Positions 18,866 to 29,303 are shown, numbered from the stretch's first letter. The stretch: 64,000 bases of DNA from Candidatus Poribacteria bacterium (GCA_022394755.1 JAGFCA010000060.1:38619-102618), one strand, 5' to 3'. Made by a program: numbers and translations. The notes: generated by a model from the letters alone, not told the origin.

Positions 18866-21286
18866 TTAAAAGTCAATCGTCAAACCGATATAGGGAACAC
18901 GCGGTAATTGCCCACTTTCACCGAGTTCTTGTTCTTGAATTTCAATTGTCTCTCCTTGAACTTCAAATGATCCTTTTTCAAGAATGAACTCAATAGAATT
19001 TTTACGGTTATATACATTTAGAATTTCTATGAAGCCACCAATCTTCATACCCATTAAGTTCCATTTACGACTAATTCGAAAATCTAATTTATGATAAGGT
19101 GGAAATTTGGCACTTAACGCCTTATCGAGACTTGCAAAAAGCGGATTCAGACCGCGTGTTACCGGATCTTGGATTAGAACAATAGTACTGATAGGTGATT
19201 CAGATGTGCCACTCAAATATTGCCATTTAGCACCAATCTCAAAATCAGGTATAATAGTATAATTTGCCACAATACTGACAATGTGTGTGTTATTGAAAAG
19301 ATAGGGTTTATATAGAACATCCGGATTCTCTCTCCGTTCTGAATGTGTGTATGCATAAGATATCCAACCAAAAAAAATGTCTGGTACACGATGGCGTAGG
19401 AACAATTCTATTCCACCAATATAGCCAGAACCTTGATTAAGATAGTTTCCTACTTCATCTTCAGTAATTACTTTCTGAGCATCCTTATAGTATGTAGCAA
19501 ACTTAAACTCTGTCTGATAAGTAATTTCCTGTTCAATTTCCATAATATAGTGGTGAGTAATACTGGACTTTAAATCAGTATTTCCATTTTCTGATAACAG
19601 ATAGGACAACTGAGGACTCTGTTCATACTGTCCATAAGCAAACCGTAGGTTCGCTCCAATTGGAAGTGTAAAATTCACACTTCCTCGGGGTTGTATTGAA
19701 ACTTGATTAGTTAAATCTAAGTAATCCAATCTTATGCCTGCTGCCAAAGAAAGGTTCGAAATTGGATCATATCGGGTTTGTAAATACCCTTCAGTCCGTT
19801 GTAAATCGTGTCCAAATTCATAATCCCTTACATCGTTAGTTTTCATCAGTGGATTTCCGTCATCATCATACGTAATCTTCTCAGGATTCGTACGTTCTAG
19901 CTTATCCAATGTCTCATCATCTGATATTACTTCATTAGTAGGGAACATTGAATGTTCAGTACTATTTGCAGGACTAAAAGAATACAGTAAACCAGGCTCT
20001 ATTCTGAATTTGGAATTTAATTTATAAGAAACATCCTCACGAATGGTGTACACAGGTACATTAACCTTGAGTAAATACTCAATAGTGTCAGTGGAACTTG
20101 AGACGAATTCTCCTTGTTCATTACTCACTGTAGATTCTGAAATAGTCGAATTTAATTTAATATCAAGAAAATTTAGGGATCGAGTTAGAGAGAATTTGGA
20201 ATTTAGATTATCTGTAAATTTAGAATTTAGATGTATACCTTGTCCATTAAAACCATTCTTAAAGAAAATTGAGGATGCAAAGGAATCATCCTGCATCCTC
20301 GCTTCATCTTGTGTTTCTTCCGCCATAAAATGAAAATGGTCCGTTGCAGCAAATGCATTTAGAGTCAATTTATGATTTTCGTTTAGAGGATAATGAAATT
20401 TTAATTGATAGTCAGAAAAAAACGGAAATTGTTGTTCAGTACCAGTTTGAGATTCCACTAACGGTCCAACGATCAGATCAAAATAACTGCGTCTTCCTGA
20501 GATAGATGCATATCCTTTCTCTCCGATTTTAGCTTCTATCAATCCTTCCGAATATAAAATATTTAGATTAAATTTACCATTTAATCGTTCTTCAAGTTTT
20601 TCTCGTGTATGTATGTCTATAACTGCCTGTGAATCTAACCCAAATTCAGCCCCATAACCACCAGCATAGACATCAATTTTCTCGATTGTTTCGGAGCTAA
20701 TAGTAGATATTAATCCACCCCAGTGGAAAGGATATCCTAAAGGAGTTCTATCTAAATAATAAAGGTTTGAGCCCGGATCGCTTCCACGTATATACATGAC
20801 ACCAAAGAAATCATTGGGGATCCCAATACTTGGTAGTGTTGTCAAACCTTTCAATGCATCCGTGCCAACCCCAGCAATGCGAAGTAATTCACTACCCCGG
20901 ATATCTTTTCGGCTCACAGTAGGTGGAACATGTTCACCTTCCACAACAATTGATTCTAATTCAAAGAGTTCCCCAAGATGCATCTTGATTTGTGTGGTAT
21001 GGCCAGCAGTAACCATAACAGTTGATTTTGTGGGTGTTTCAAAAGCACGATGAATAATCGTCAATTCGTATGTACCTGGAGGGACACCTGTAAACCAAAC
21101 TTTACCATCATAATCACTTCTCGGTATCTCATCAATCTGAGAGATTCTAACTTCTGCCCCCTCAAGAGGTCTTTCTGTCCTTTGATCATATACTATACCT
21201 TCAATTGTACCAGTTTGTGCATATATTGATATAGATGAAATCGTTAATAATATTATGTTAAACATAATATATGTAGAAGTCTTCAT
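18866..21286 (-). CDS. TonB-dependent receptor 1 with CarboxypepD_reg-like domain
   Basis: 806 residues. Signal peptide (ending near ISIYAQ), a carboxypeptidase-regulatory-like domain (GTIEGIVYDQRTERPLEGAE), a plug with VMYIRGSDPGSNLYYLDRTP, GYPFHWGGL and YAGGYGAEFGLDSQAVIDIH, then a barrel ending PYIGLTIDF. The shared plug signatures show it is a paralogue of the next two receptors. AAGGA lies far (19 bases) from the ATG, so the start is somewhat uncertain. It is first in the receptor run; the 106-base gap before receptor 2 shows no terminator. Confidence 0.9.
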   Translation of the reverse strand: MKTSTYIMFNIILLTISSISIYAQTGTIEGIVYDQRTERPLEGAEVRISQIDEIPRSDYDGKVWFTGVPPGTYELTIIHRAFETPTKSTVMVTAGHTTQIKMHLGELFELESIVVEGEHVPPTVSRKDIRGSELLRIAGVGTDALKGLTTLPSIGIPNDFFGVMYIRGSDPGSNLYYLDRTPLGYPFHWGGLISTISSETIEKIDVYAGGYGAEFGLDSQAVIDIHTREKLEERLNGKFNLNILYSEGLIEAKIGEKGYASISGRRSYFDLIVGPLVESQTGTEQQFPFFSDYQLKFHYPLNENHKLTLNAFAATDHFHFMAEETQDEARMQDDSFASSIFFKNGFNGQGIHLNSKFTDNLNSKFSLTRSLNFLDIKLNSTISESTVSNEQGEFVSSSTDTIEYLLKVNVPVYTIREDVSYKLNSKFRIEPGLLYSFSPANSTEHSMFPTNEVISDDETLDKLERTNPEKITYDDDGNPLMKTNDVRDYEFGHDLQRTEGYLQTRYDPISNLSLAAGIRLDYLDLTNQVSIQPRGSVNFTLPIGANLRFAYGQYEQSPQLSYLLSENGNTDLKSSITHHYIMEIEQEITYQTEFKFATYYKDAQKVITEDEVGNYLNQGSGYIGGIELFLRHRVPDIFFGWISYAYTHSERRENPDVLYKPYLFNNTHIVSIVANYTIIPDFEIGAKWQYLSGTSESPISTIVLIQDPVTRGLNPLFASLDKALSAKFPPYHKLDFRISRKWNLMGMKIGGFIEILNVYNRKNSIEFILEKGSFEVQGETIEIQEQELGESGQLPRVPYIGLTIDF

Positions 21287-21507
21287 ATTAAAATGTAATT
21301 TATCCTTATAAATGTCATTGTGTCCTAATATTTGTTGTATTCTTATTTATGCAATATATCAATAGAACGTTCTTAACTTGTTTTTGTTGACTTATTTTGA
21401 AAAAACCAGATTAATGGTATTAGATTTATAGGATCTTACACACATTCGATTTAACCTGCAAAAATCATGATCTTATGTTAAAATATGTAAAATTTGGAAA
21501 TCCATTT

Positions 21508-22302
21508 ATGAAAAACAGAATTTTTATAATTTTACTTATACCCTTATCGTTAATTGGAATAATTATACTGTATAATTTCCGTATAGAAATAGATGCACGT
21601 TCATTGGATGCCATATCAGAAAAACCATTTTCTCATGACAAATTTAATCAAGTATTGGGAAGTCATGTAAATAATGGTCGTATTGATTATGCCAAGTTAA
21701 AAGATAATCCTAATATCTTTGATAGTTATTTAGATGAATTAGCAATTGTTGATCCTACTATGATGAGTTTCAATGAACAATTAACCTTCTGGATTAATGC
21801 ATATAATGCTCTAATAATCAAAGGAGTAATAGACCATTACCCTACAGAAAGTGTTCTAAAGATTAAGTTGTTTAGAGGTTTTTTCTCACGTCTCAAGTTT
21901 CACGTTGCAAAAAACACGTACACTCTCAATCAAATTGAACACGATATCTTACGTGCTGAATTTGTAGATCCCAGAATACATTTCGCTTTAGTATGTGCTT
22001 CATTAAGTTGTCCTACAATAGAGAATACAGTTTTTCAACCAGACATAATTGAAGAACAATTAGATGAAGTTACAGAGAAATTTATTAATAATCCTAAAAA
22101 GGTAAGAATTGACAGAAAAAACCGGACGGTCTATCTATCAAAAATCTTCAAATGGTATAAAGAAGATTTTACAGAAGGTTACGATGGTGTACCAGATTTT
22201 CTCGCGGATTATCTACCACCAGAAGATGCAGAATTTATCGTAGAGAAAAATATTAAGTTCCATTATTTGAACTATGATTGGTCATTAAATGATAAAAAAT
22301 GA
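21508..22302 (+). CDS. Membrane-anchored DUF547-family protein
   Basis: 264 residues from ATG 21508, which puts the hydrophobic segment (FIILLIPLSLIGIIILYNF) at the N-terminus; an ATG at 21475 in the same frame is possible, and neither has a good ribosome site. The body matches DUF547: NNGRIDYAKLKDN, EQLTFWINAYNALIIKGV, HFALVCASLSCP and YLSKIFKWYKEDF. The family is widespread and its biochemical function is unknown; the invariant Cys and His residues hint at catalysis. It is followed 40 bases later by a Gfo/Idh/MocA gene. Confidence 0.85.
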   Translation: MKNRIFIILLIPLSLIGIIILYNFRIEIDARSLDAISEKPFSHDKFNQVLGSHVNNGRIDYAKLKDNPNIFDSYLDELAIVDPTMMSFNEQLTFWINAYNALIIKGVIDHYPTESVLKIKLFRGFFSRLKFHVAKNTYTLNQIEHDILRAEFVDPRIHFALVCASLSCPTIENTVFQPDIIEEQLDEVTEKFINNPKKVRIDRKNRTVYLSKIFKWYKEDFTEGYDGVPDFLADYLPPEDAEFIVEKNIKFHYLNYDWSLNDKK

Positions 22303-22342
22303 AAGGGAAAATTGACTTAATTAAGGTCAATTAGGATGTAAT

Positions 22343-23380
22343 ATGACAAATACCGCTGTTATCGGTTTTGGTTATGCTGGACGTGCATTTCACTCCTATC
22401 TTGTAAGTTTAGCGGAAGGGCTAAATCTATATGCTATAGCAACTCGGAATGATGAGCGTCGCGAATCGGCAAAACATGCATATCCAGAAGCAAAAAGTTA
22501 TCAAACAATTGATGAAGTAATTGCGGATGATGCAATTAATCTTGTTGTTTTAGCCACACCACATGATACACATGCTGAATTAGCCATTAAAGCTATGGAT
22601 GCTGGAAAGCATGTTGTAACAGATAAAATCATGGCAATGAATACTACGGAAGCAGATGCTATGATTGAAGCCAGTAAACGTAATGATGTCCTACTTAGTG
22701 TTTTTCATAATAGGCGATGGGATTGGGATTATCTTACAGTTAAAAAAGTGATTGCAGATGGTCTACTCGGTTCACCGTACCTATTTCAAGTGGCAATCAT
22801 GCGATATGGTGCACCCGGTGGTTGGCGTGGTGTAAAAAGTCAAAGTGGTGGAATTCTATATGATTGGCCTGCACATTTTGTTGACCAAGCAATACAATTA
22901 GGGAATTCACCAGTTGAATCGGTATTCTGTGATATATATTATAGTACAAAATGGGATACAGATATTGGAAACTATGGGAATCTCTATATTAATTTTCAGA
23001 ATGATATCCGATACCAGATCGAGATTGGTAATCTGTCAAAAGCTGATAAGCCTCGTTGGTATGTCGTTGGTGATGAAGGAGGATTAGTGAAATATGGTTT
23101 AGATCCTCAAGAAGGACCAATGCGAGAAGGTGATATAGATGCTGCTGAAGAAGATCCTACAAACTATGCTAAAGTTTGGACAGAAGCAGGAGGAGAGAGC
23201 AGAGAGCTTGTGATTGAGAGCGTACGGGGTTCCTGGAAATCGTATTATCAGAATATCTCTGATGTGTTAAACAAAGGATCAGAATTAGTTGTGAAACCTG
23301 AGGAAATTCGTAAAGTTATGCAAGTTTATGATGCTGCAATGGAATCTGCCGAAACTGGTCAGGTGGTAAAAATCAATTAG
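22343..23380 (+). CDS. Gfo/Idh/MocA-family oxidoreductase
   Basis: 345 residues. The N-terminal Rossmann fold has GFGYAGRAFHSYL (residues 7-19) and VVLATPHDTHAELAIKAMDAG. The family EKP motif is replaced by TDKIMAMN, which keeps the lysine. The C-terminal alpha/beta domain includes GGILYDWPAHFVDQAIQLG, with the histidine usual at the active site. Members are NAD(P)-dependent sugar or inositol dehydrogenases; the substrate here is unknown. ATG is preceded by TTAGGATGTAAT. Upstream lies an imperfect TTGAC/GTCAA inverted repeat (22311-22331). Confidence 0.92.
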   Translation: MTNTAVIGFGYAGRAFHSYLVSLAEGLNLYAIATRNDERRESAKHAYPEAKSYQTIDEVIADDAINLVVLATPHDTHAELAIKAMDAGKHVVTDKIMAMNTTEADAMIEASKRNDVLLSVFHNRRWDWDYLTVKKVIADGLLGSPYLFQVAIMRYGAPGGWRGVKSQSGGILYDWPAHFVDQAIQLGNSPVESVFCDIYYSTKWDTDIGNYGNLYINFQNDIRYQIEIGNLSKADKPRWYVVGDEGGLVKYGLDPQEGPMREGDIDAAEEDPTNYAKVWTEAGGESRELVIESVRGSWKSYYQNISDVLNKGSELVVKPEEIRKVMQVYDAAMESAETGQVVKIN

Positions 23381-23544
23381 CTACTTTTAGTTTATTGCAA
23401 TCCAATACAATATACTGTTCACAATCTGGTCATATTGTCCAATTAGTGTCAGAATAAGCTATAATATTCATTATATTAAAGCCCCGTATAATGGCATAAT
23501 AATTGCTCAATAGGAATTAACAAGCGATCTTTTAGGAGAGAAAA

Positions 23545-24660
23545 ATGAAATTCAAAAATTTGTTAACGTTTCTTATAATTTCCATTTTAGTATGTACATC
23601 CTCTTATATCTATGCACATCCTCATGGAAATGAGAATATGGGTAAATATGATACTTTAAATAAACGCGTAATTGCGAGTATTGACAAAGGATTAGATTGG
23701 CTAAAAGACCAACAAGGTGAGGATGGATTATTTGCTGACCATCCAGGAATCACTGCACTTGCAATCACATCTTTTTTACGTCATCCACAGCAAAAATACT
23801 CTGAAGAAACACACCCATTTATTGGTAAAGCTATACAACGCTTAATTTCAATGCAGCAGGATAATGGTGCAATTTATGATATTACGAAGCAACCTGCATT
23901 ACCTAATTATAATACATCAATTTCAATTTTGGCGTTGTCCTCAACAGGAAATAAAAAGTATGAGAGTGTAATACAGAAAGCACAGAAGTTCGTGAAGAGT
24001 TTACAAATCCAAGATGAAGAAAGTGTATATTACGGTGGTATAGGTTATGGAAGTCGTGAATCTGTTCATGATCTCTCTAACCTAAACCTTGCAATCCAAG
24101 CATTGAAAGAGAGTGGAGATGATGATCAGGAAGTATGGAACAAGGCGGTGAAATTCCTTGAAAGAACTCAAAATCGCAGTGAGAGTAATGATCAGAAATG
24201 GGCAGGAAATGATGGAGGTTTCATCTATTCACCAGACGGAGAGAGTAAAGCAGGACTTGAAAAAACAGGAAGTCCACGATCTTATGCAAGCATGACCTAT
24301 GCTGGACTCCTAAGTTTCATTTATGCTAATGTTGATAAGAATGATGACCGTGTCAAATCTGCTGTACAATGGATTGCAAAACACTTTACTGTTGAAGAGA
24401 ATTACGGGATGGGAGCACAAGGTCTATATTATAATTATCATACCATGGCTAAGGCTTTACGACTTTATGGAAAAGCAATCATCATTGATACTAAAGGTGT
24501 CGAACACGATTGGTATCAAGAACTTGCTGAGAAATTGATTGAAGTTCAAAAAGATGATGGTTCATGGGTAAACGAAGAGAGTAGATGGATGGAAGCCTTA
24601 CCGGTGTTAGCTACAAGTTACGCCATTCTATCTCTTGATACAGCCTATCCAACGAAATAG
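23545..24660 (+). CDS. Secreted alpha/alpha-toroid protein of the squalene cyclase/prenyltransferase-repeat type
   Basis: 371 residues with signal peptide MKFKNLLTFLIISILVCTSS. Repeats of about 45-50 residues carry the QQGEDGLF/QQDNGAIYD/VQKDDGSW pattern of prenyltransferase and squalene/hopene cyclase repeats, as in IDKGLDWLKDQQGEDG and LIEVQKDDGSW. The DXDD catalytic motif of cyclases is not present, so a terpene cyclase role is unlikely. Similar secreted proteins in planctomycete-like bacteria are uncharacterised. AGGAGAG precedes the ATG, and a strong terminator follows the stop. Confidence 0.75.
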   Translation: MKFKNLLTFLIISILVCTSSYIYAHPHGNENMGKYDTLNKRVIASIDKGLDWLKDQQGEDGLFADHPGITALAITSFLRHPQQKYSEETHPFIGKAIQRLISMQQDNGAIYDITKQPALPNYNTSISILALSSTGNKKYESVIQKAQKFVKSLQIQDEESVYYGGIGYGSRESVHDLSNLNLAIQALKESGDDDQEVWNKAVKFLERTQNRSESNDQKWAGNDGGFIYSPDGESKAGLEKTGSPRSYASMTYAGLLSFIYANVDKNDDRVKSAVQWIAKHFTVEENYGMGAQGLYYNYHTMAKALRLYGKAIIIDTKGVEHDWYQELAEKLIEVQKDDGSWVNEESRWMEALPVLATSYAILSLDTAYPTK

Positions 24661-24680
24661 TTATTAATTACTTTCCTATC

Positions 24681-24705
24681 AAGGCGGATCTCATTCCGCC
24701 TTTTT
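24681..24705 (+). terminator. Rho-independent terminator
   Basis: AAGGCGGA (24681-24688) pairs with TCCGCCTT (24695-24702) across a 6-base loop, and runs into TTTTT. It lies 20 bases after the toroid-protein gene. Confidence 0.9.
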
Positions 24706-24802
24706 CTATTTATAATCAACTTATTTCTTCTATTTAAACCTATTCAGAATAATGACGTTTAACAGGTATTTTTTTGAAATATTATTTGAAAGTTGAGATT
24801 GA

Positions 24803-26104
24803 ATGAATTTAATTGAAGGGGTGACGACAGGTTTTTCAGCTATACGAAGAAATAAAACAAGATCATTATTGACCATGTTGGGGATTATAATCGGCATTGC
24901 TTCGGTGCTTGCAATGATTGCAATAGGGGATGGTGCCAAGGAAGTTGTAATGCAGGATGTTCAGAAACTTGGTGGTGCAAACCAATTTACACTATATCGC
25001 AGATCTAAAATCAGAGTTGGTAAAAATATTGTTCCAAATAGAACAAGAGAATACCTTAACTATGATGATGTAACAGCTATAGAATCTGAATGTCCTAATG
25101 TAAGTGCTGTCACTCCAAGAATTTCCAATTTTAGAGGATTGTTAATTCAAGCACCTAACGGCACTGAAACTTTTGCTGGGTATAATGGTGTCGATTCATC
25201 ATTTAATACTGCAATGGATTGGAAACTTAAGGAAGGACGATTTATTTCAGATGAGGATGTTGGAAACTCAACCACAATTTGTGTTCTTGGTGATGAACTT
25301 GCTACAGAATTATTTGGTAACAAATCTCCTCTTGGTAAAGAAATTAGGATCGTCCGTCGTGTTAAATACTATAATCACCTTGGAAAAAGACGTAGTAGAA
25401 GAACCACTGAACGATTCACTGTTGTAGGAACAATGATACCAAGAGGACGAAGTCTACGGTTTGGTTGGAGTTACGATAACATGGCTTTTATACCTATATC
25501 TACAGTACAAGCACGTTTCACAGGGGATGATAGGATTGAACAAATTGTAGTCTACGCGAATTCAGTTTACAATGTACCCACTGCAGTAAGAGAAGTGAAA
25601 GAGGTTATACGAAAGAGACATAAGGGTGAAGATAGATTTGTTAAGATCTATGAAATGCGAAAAGGAATACGTGAGTTAGAGAAAATTAGTAAGATGATCA
25701 AAGTTGCACTTGGTAGTATTGCCGGTTTTTCATTGCTTGTAGGTGGAATTGGAATCATGAATATGATGTTAGTTGCAGTAACTGAACGTACTCGTGAGAT
25801 CGGTTTAAGAAAATCAATTGGAGCAAAACCAATAGATATTATTCTCCAATTTATCAGTGAATCTGTCATCATGTGTGGTATTGCAGGGATAATAGGTATT
25901 GGATTTGGAGTAATTTTAGGAGAAGCCATGTCCATACTGGCAGTCAAGATAGCAAAGGTTGTACCAGAATGGCCATCCGTAATATCTCTTCAATGGGTAT
26001 TAATCTCCTTTTTATTTTCTACAGTAATCGGAATATCGTTTGGTATGTATCCTGCAATTAAAGCTTCACTAATGTCTCCAATTGAGGCACTTCGCAAAGA
26101 ATAA
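24803..26104 (+). CDS. MacB/FtsX-type ABC transporter permease 1
   Basis: 433 residues. An N-terminal helix with LLTMLGIIIGIASVLAM (residues about 21-40), a large extracytoplasmic MacB periplasmic core domain (about 45-290, including RFTVVGTMIPRGRSLRFGW), then three C-terminal helices with GFSLLVGGIGIMNMMLVAV and TERTREIGLRKSIGA, ending SPIEALRKE. This is the permease half of macrolide-export or lipoprotein-type ABC systems that act as mechanotransmitters. No ATP-binding domain is fused or adjacent. It is followed by two further paralogues of identical length and one longer one. Confidence 0.92.
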   Translation: MNLIEGVTTGFSAIRRNKTRSLLTMLGIIIGIASVLAMIAIGDGAKEVVMQDVQKLGGANQFTLYRRSKIRVGKNIVPNRTREYLNYDDVTAIESECPNVSAVTPRISNFRGLLIQAPNGTETFAGYNGVDSSFNTAMDWKLKEGRFISDEDVGNSTTICVLGDELATELFGNKSPLGKEIRIVRRVKYYNHLGKRRSRRTTERFTVVGTMIPRGRSLRFGWSYDNMAFIPISTVQARFTGDDRIEQIVVYANSVYNVPTAVREVKEVIRKRHKGEDRFVKIYEMRKGIRELEKISKMIKVALGSIAGFSLLVGGIGIMNMMLVAVTERTREIGLRKSIGAKPIDIILQFISESVIMCGIAGIIGIGFGVILGEAMSILAVKIAKVVPEWPSVISLQWVLISFLFSTVIGISFGMYPAIKASLMSPIEALRKE

Positions 26105-26472
26105 ATACCCTCCATTTTTTGTTTATCTTAATAATTCATTCAATTTTACGTGAGTCTGATATACCGAACCTACCAAATATATAAGAATATATTTTTTTTA
26201 ATGAAGTTAAACCTCTACAATCAGTCTCACGATAATCATTAACTAAGACATCTTTTTCCATGGAAAATTCTTTTAGTAGTTGTAAACAATTTAACAAATT
26301 AACGTCTAATTATGTTAGAATGTCGGATGTTAATAATCATATATAATTTCTTTGTGATAAAACGATTAATTGAAATAGTTAACACATTTCATCACACAAT
26401 TTATATAATTGGTTTTACCAAACACTCATCAGTTTATTAATTCATATTACATAACATTTCTTATAAAATATT
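26105..26472. other. 368-base gap between permease 1 and permease 2
   Basis: Very AT-rich. I see no open frame, no convincing consensus promoter and no terminator hairpin. The next gene starts without a Shine-Dalgarno site, so its expression signals are unclear. Confidence 0.5.
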
Positions 26473-27774
26473 ATGCGGATTCTTGAATGTCTTACAGTTG
26501 GAATTGCTGCCATTAAATCAAATAAAATGCGTTCGTTGTTAACGATGCTTGGAATAATTATTGGTGTTGCATCTGTACTCGCAATGATTTCAATTGGAGA
26601 TGGGGCAAAGGAAATTGTGTTACGTGATGCACAGAAACTGGGTGGTGCAAATCAATTTACAATTTACCGTACTTGGCATAAACGAGAAGGAACCCGTTGG
26701 GTCAGAATCAGAAGTAATGAGTATATGAAGTATGAGGATGTATTAGCGATTGAGGCAGAGTGTCCCTCTGTAAGTATGGTAACACCAAGAATTCCAGAGT
26801 GGAGAGGATCGTTAATTGAAGCTCCAGGAGGATCTCAAACCAGAGCAGGATATAATGGTGTTGATGCTACATATAAAACTGCTATGGATTGGGATGTTCA
26901 AGAAGGTAGGTTTATTTCAGATGAAGATGTTGAAAATGCTGCCAGGATTTGTGTTCTCGGAGATGAAGTTGCTACAACGTTATTTGGAGAGAAATCCCCT
27001 ATTGGACAAGAAATAAAAATTGCACGTGGTGATGGTAGGTATGACCGTTGGGGTAGGCGAGATAGTAAACGTAGTACAGAACGTTTTACTGTCGTAGGCA
27101 CACTTGTACCAAGGGGAAGAAGTCTCCGTTTTGGTTGGAGTTTTGACAATCTTGTCTTTGTCCCATTTTCCACTATTCAAGAACGATTTACAGGGGATGA
27201 TAAAATTCAAGATATTGTGGTGTATGCAAAATCTCCTCAGGAAGTCTCAAATGCAATTGAAGAAGTAAAAGCTGTCATACGAAAACATCATAAAGGTCAA
27301 GATGATTTTGTAAGAATTTGGGATATGCGTGAAGGAATGGCACAATTAGAAAAAATTAGTAAGGTCATCAAAATTGCGTTAGGGAGTATAGCTGGCTTCT
27401 CTCTTCTTGTTGGTGGGATTGGCATTATGAATATGATGCTAGTTGCAGTCAGTGAGAGAACCCGTGAAATAGGTCTTCGTAAAGCATTGGGAGCAACAAG
27501 CTACGATATATTGATCCAATTTCTTGTTGAAGCTGTTATTATTTGTGGGATTGGCGGATTGATAGGAATAGGTTTAGGTGTTTTTGCAGGACAGGGTATG
27601 GCTCTATTGGCTGTTAAAATCGCCAAAATTGTACCTGAATGGCCTTCTGTTGTATCTACACAGTGGGTTATGATCTCCATTTCATTTTCAGCCTTAATCG
27701 GTATTGCTTTTGGTTTATATCCAGCCATCAAAGCCTCATCACTCTCACCAATTGAGGCATTAAGAACAGACTAA
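26473..27774 (+). CDS. MacB/FtsX-type ABC transporter permease 2
   Basis: 433 residues, paralogous to permeases 1 and 3 over the full length: MRSLLTMLGIIIGVASVLAM, AQKLGGANQFTIYR, RFTVVGTLVPRGRSLRFGW, GFSLLVGGIGIMNMMLVAV and SERTREIGLRKALGA, ending SPIEALRTD. One N-terminal and three C-terminal helices flank the MacB core domain. The ATG start has no visible Shine-Dalgarno site. A 368-base gap precedes it and a 227-base gap follows, so each paralogue could be separately expressed. Confidence 0.92.
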   Translation: MRILECLTVGIAAIKSNKMRSLLTMLGIIIGVASVLAMISIGDGAKEIVLRDAQKLGGANQFTIYRTWHKREGTRWVRIRSNEYMKYEDVLAIEAECPSVSMVTPRIPEWRGSLIEAPGGSQTRAGYNGVDATYKTAMDWDVQEGRFISDEDVENAARICVLGDEVATTLFGEKSPIGQEIKIARGDGRYDRWGRRDSKRSTERFTVVGTLVPRGRSLRFGWSFDNLVFVPFSTIQERFTGDDKIQDIVVYAKSPQEVSNAIEEVKAVIRKHHKGQDDFVRIWDMREGMAQLEKISKVIKIALGSIAGFSLLVGGIGIMNMMLVAVSERTREIGLRKALGATSYDILIQFLVEAVIICGIGGLIGIGLGVFAGQGMALLAVKIAKIVPEWPSVVSTQWVMISISFSALIGIAFGLYPAIKASSLSPIEALRTD

Positions 27775-28001
27775 ATATATGAACAAAATTGTGTCGATTC
27801 ATATTAGTTGATATAAATATACCCAACAAAAACATAAACCGAGTATTGATTATTACGTCAGATCTTATATAAGAAATTACTATAATTATACCTGCTTATA
27901 ATTCAAATAAGACATTTTTCCTGAACATTCCAACTTTAGTTCTGTCTAAATAGCCAACCGTAAAAATATTTCTATTCTTTAACTTATATAAGGATTAGTC
28001 T

Positions 28002-29303
28002 ATGCGATTACTTGAAGGATTAATTGTTGGAATATCTGCCATACGTGGCAACAAACTTCGTTCTTTATTGACCATGCTTGGGATTATAATTGGGGTTGCC
28101 TCTGTTCTTGCAATGATCTCAATTGGGGATGGGGCAAAAGAAATTGTTCTACAAGATGCACAGAAACTCGGTGGTGTTAACCAATTCACAATGTATCGCA
28201 GTAGTTATAAACGTGTTGGTAGTCGGTGGATGCCAAATCGCAGTAATGAATACTTTGATTATGACGATGTATTAGCAATAGAGGCTGAATGTCCATCAGT
28301 GAAAGTGGTTGTTCCTCGAATACCTGAATGGGGTGGCGTATATATTCAGGCTGAAGACGGGGCAGAAACACGTAGTGGATACAACGGAGTAAACTCATCT
28401 TTTTCAGATGCAATGGATTGGAAAATTGAAGAAGGTCGTTTTATTTCACTTGAGGATATGGAGAACAAAGCCAAAGTTTGTGTTTTAGGTACAGAGGTAG
28501 CTGCAAATTTATTTGGCACAAAATCACCAATTGACAAAGAAATAAAAATTGGAAGGGGCGGGGACCGGTATGATCGCTGGGGAAGGAAAGATCAAGCACG
28601 TATCGCTGAACGTTTTACAGTAATTGGAACTATGGAACATCGTGGTAGAAGTCTTAGATTCGGATGGAATTTAGATGATATGGTTTTCATTCCAATTACG
28701 ACTACACAGGAGCGGTTTACAGGTAATGATAGGATTGTCATGTTATCTGTTCATGCAAATACTGTGGATGATGTACCAGAAGCAATAGAAGAAGTAAAAT
28801 CAGTATTACGAACCCGTCATAAAAACCAAGATGACTTTTTTAGTTTAAGAGATATGCGTGAAGGAATGGCACAGTTAGATAAGATTAGTAAAGTGATAAA
28901 AATCGCACTCGGTAGTATTGCCGGCTTCTCTTTACTTGTAGGTGGAATAGGTATTATGAATATGATGTTAGTCGCAGTGACAGAACGTACTCGTGAAATA
29001 GGTTTACGGAAATCACTGGGTGCTAAAAGAATAGACATATTAGTACAATTCCTTATTGAATCAATTGTAATGTGTACTATTGGGGGTGCAATTGGAGTGG
29101 GTTTGGGTATACTCTCTGGAGAGATGTTATCCCTTCTGGCTGTAAAAATTGTAAAAATTGTACCTGATTGGCCGGCAGTAGTCTCGACACAATGGGTAAT
29201 TATATCTGTGTCTTTCTCTGCTTTAATAGGAATTTCTTTCGGTCTCTATCCAGCACTGAAGGCTTCTAACCTTTCACCGATTGAAGCCTTGCGGACAGAA
29301 TAA
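28002..29303 (+). CDS. MacB/FtsX-type ABC transporter permease 3
   Basis: 433 residues, the third member of the equal-length set. LRSLLTMLGIIIGVASVLAM, AQKLGGVNQFTMYR, GFSLLVGGIGIMNMMLVAV and TERTREIGLRKSLGA are shared almost word for word with permeases 1 and 2. The extracytoplasmic domain is more variable (MEHRGRSLRFGWNLDD). The ATG start follows AAGGA at 8 bases. The stop lies 10 bases before permease 4, which points to co-translation of these two. Confidence 0.92.
   Translation: MRLLEGLIVGISAIRGNKLRSLLTMLGIIIGVASVLAMISIGDGAKEIVLQDAQKLGGVNQFTMYRSSYKRVGSRWMPNRSNEYFDYDDVLAIEAECPSVKVVVPRIPEWGGVYIQAEDGAETRSGYNGVNSSFSDAMDWKIEEGRFISLEDMENKAKVCVLGTEVAANLFGTKSPIDKEIKIGRGGDRYDRWGRKDQARIAERFTVIGTMEHRGRSLRFGWNLDDMVFIPITTTQERFTGNDRIVMLSVHANTVDDVPEAIEEVKSVLRTRHKNQDDFFSLRDMREGMAQLDKISKVIKIALGSIAGFSLLVGGIGIMNMMLVAVTERTREIGLRKSLGAKRIDILVQFLIESIVMCTIGGAIGVGLGILSGEMLSLLAVKIVKIVPDWPAVVSTQWVIISVSFSALIGISFGLYPALKASNLSPIEALRTE

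Noticed and set aside
21248..21268. Perfect ATATTATGTT-A-AACATAATAT palindrome
   Set aside because: It lies inside the signal-peptide codons of TonB receptor 1, and AT-rich hydrophobic codons can make such palindromes by chance. I see no second copy.
22311..22331. ATTGAC/GTCAAT inverted repeat before the Gfo/Idh/MocA gene
   Set aside because: Short and imperfect in its centre, with no promoter placed around it, so an operator call is not justified.
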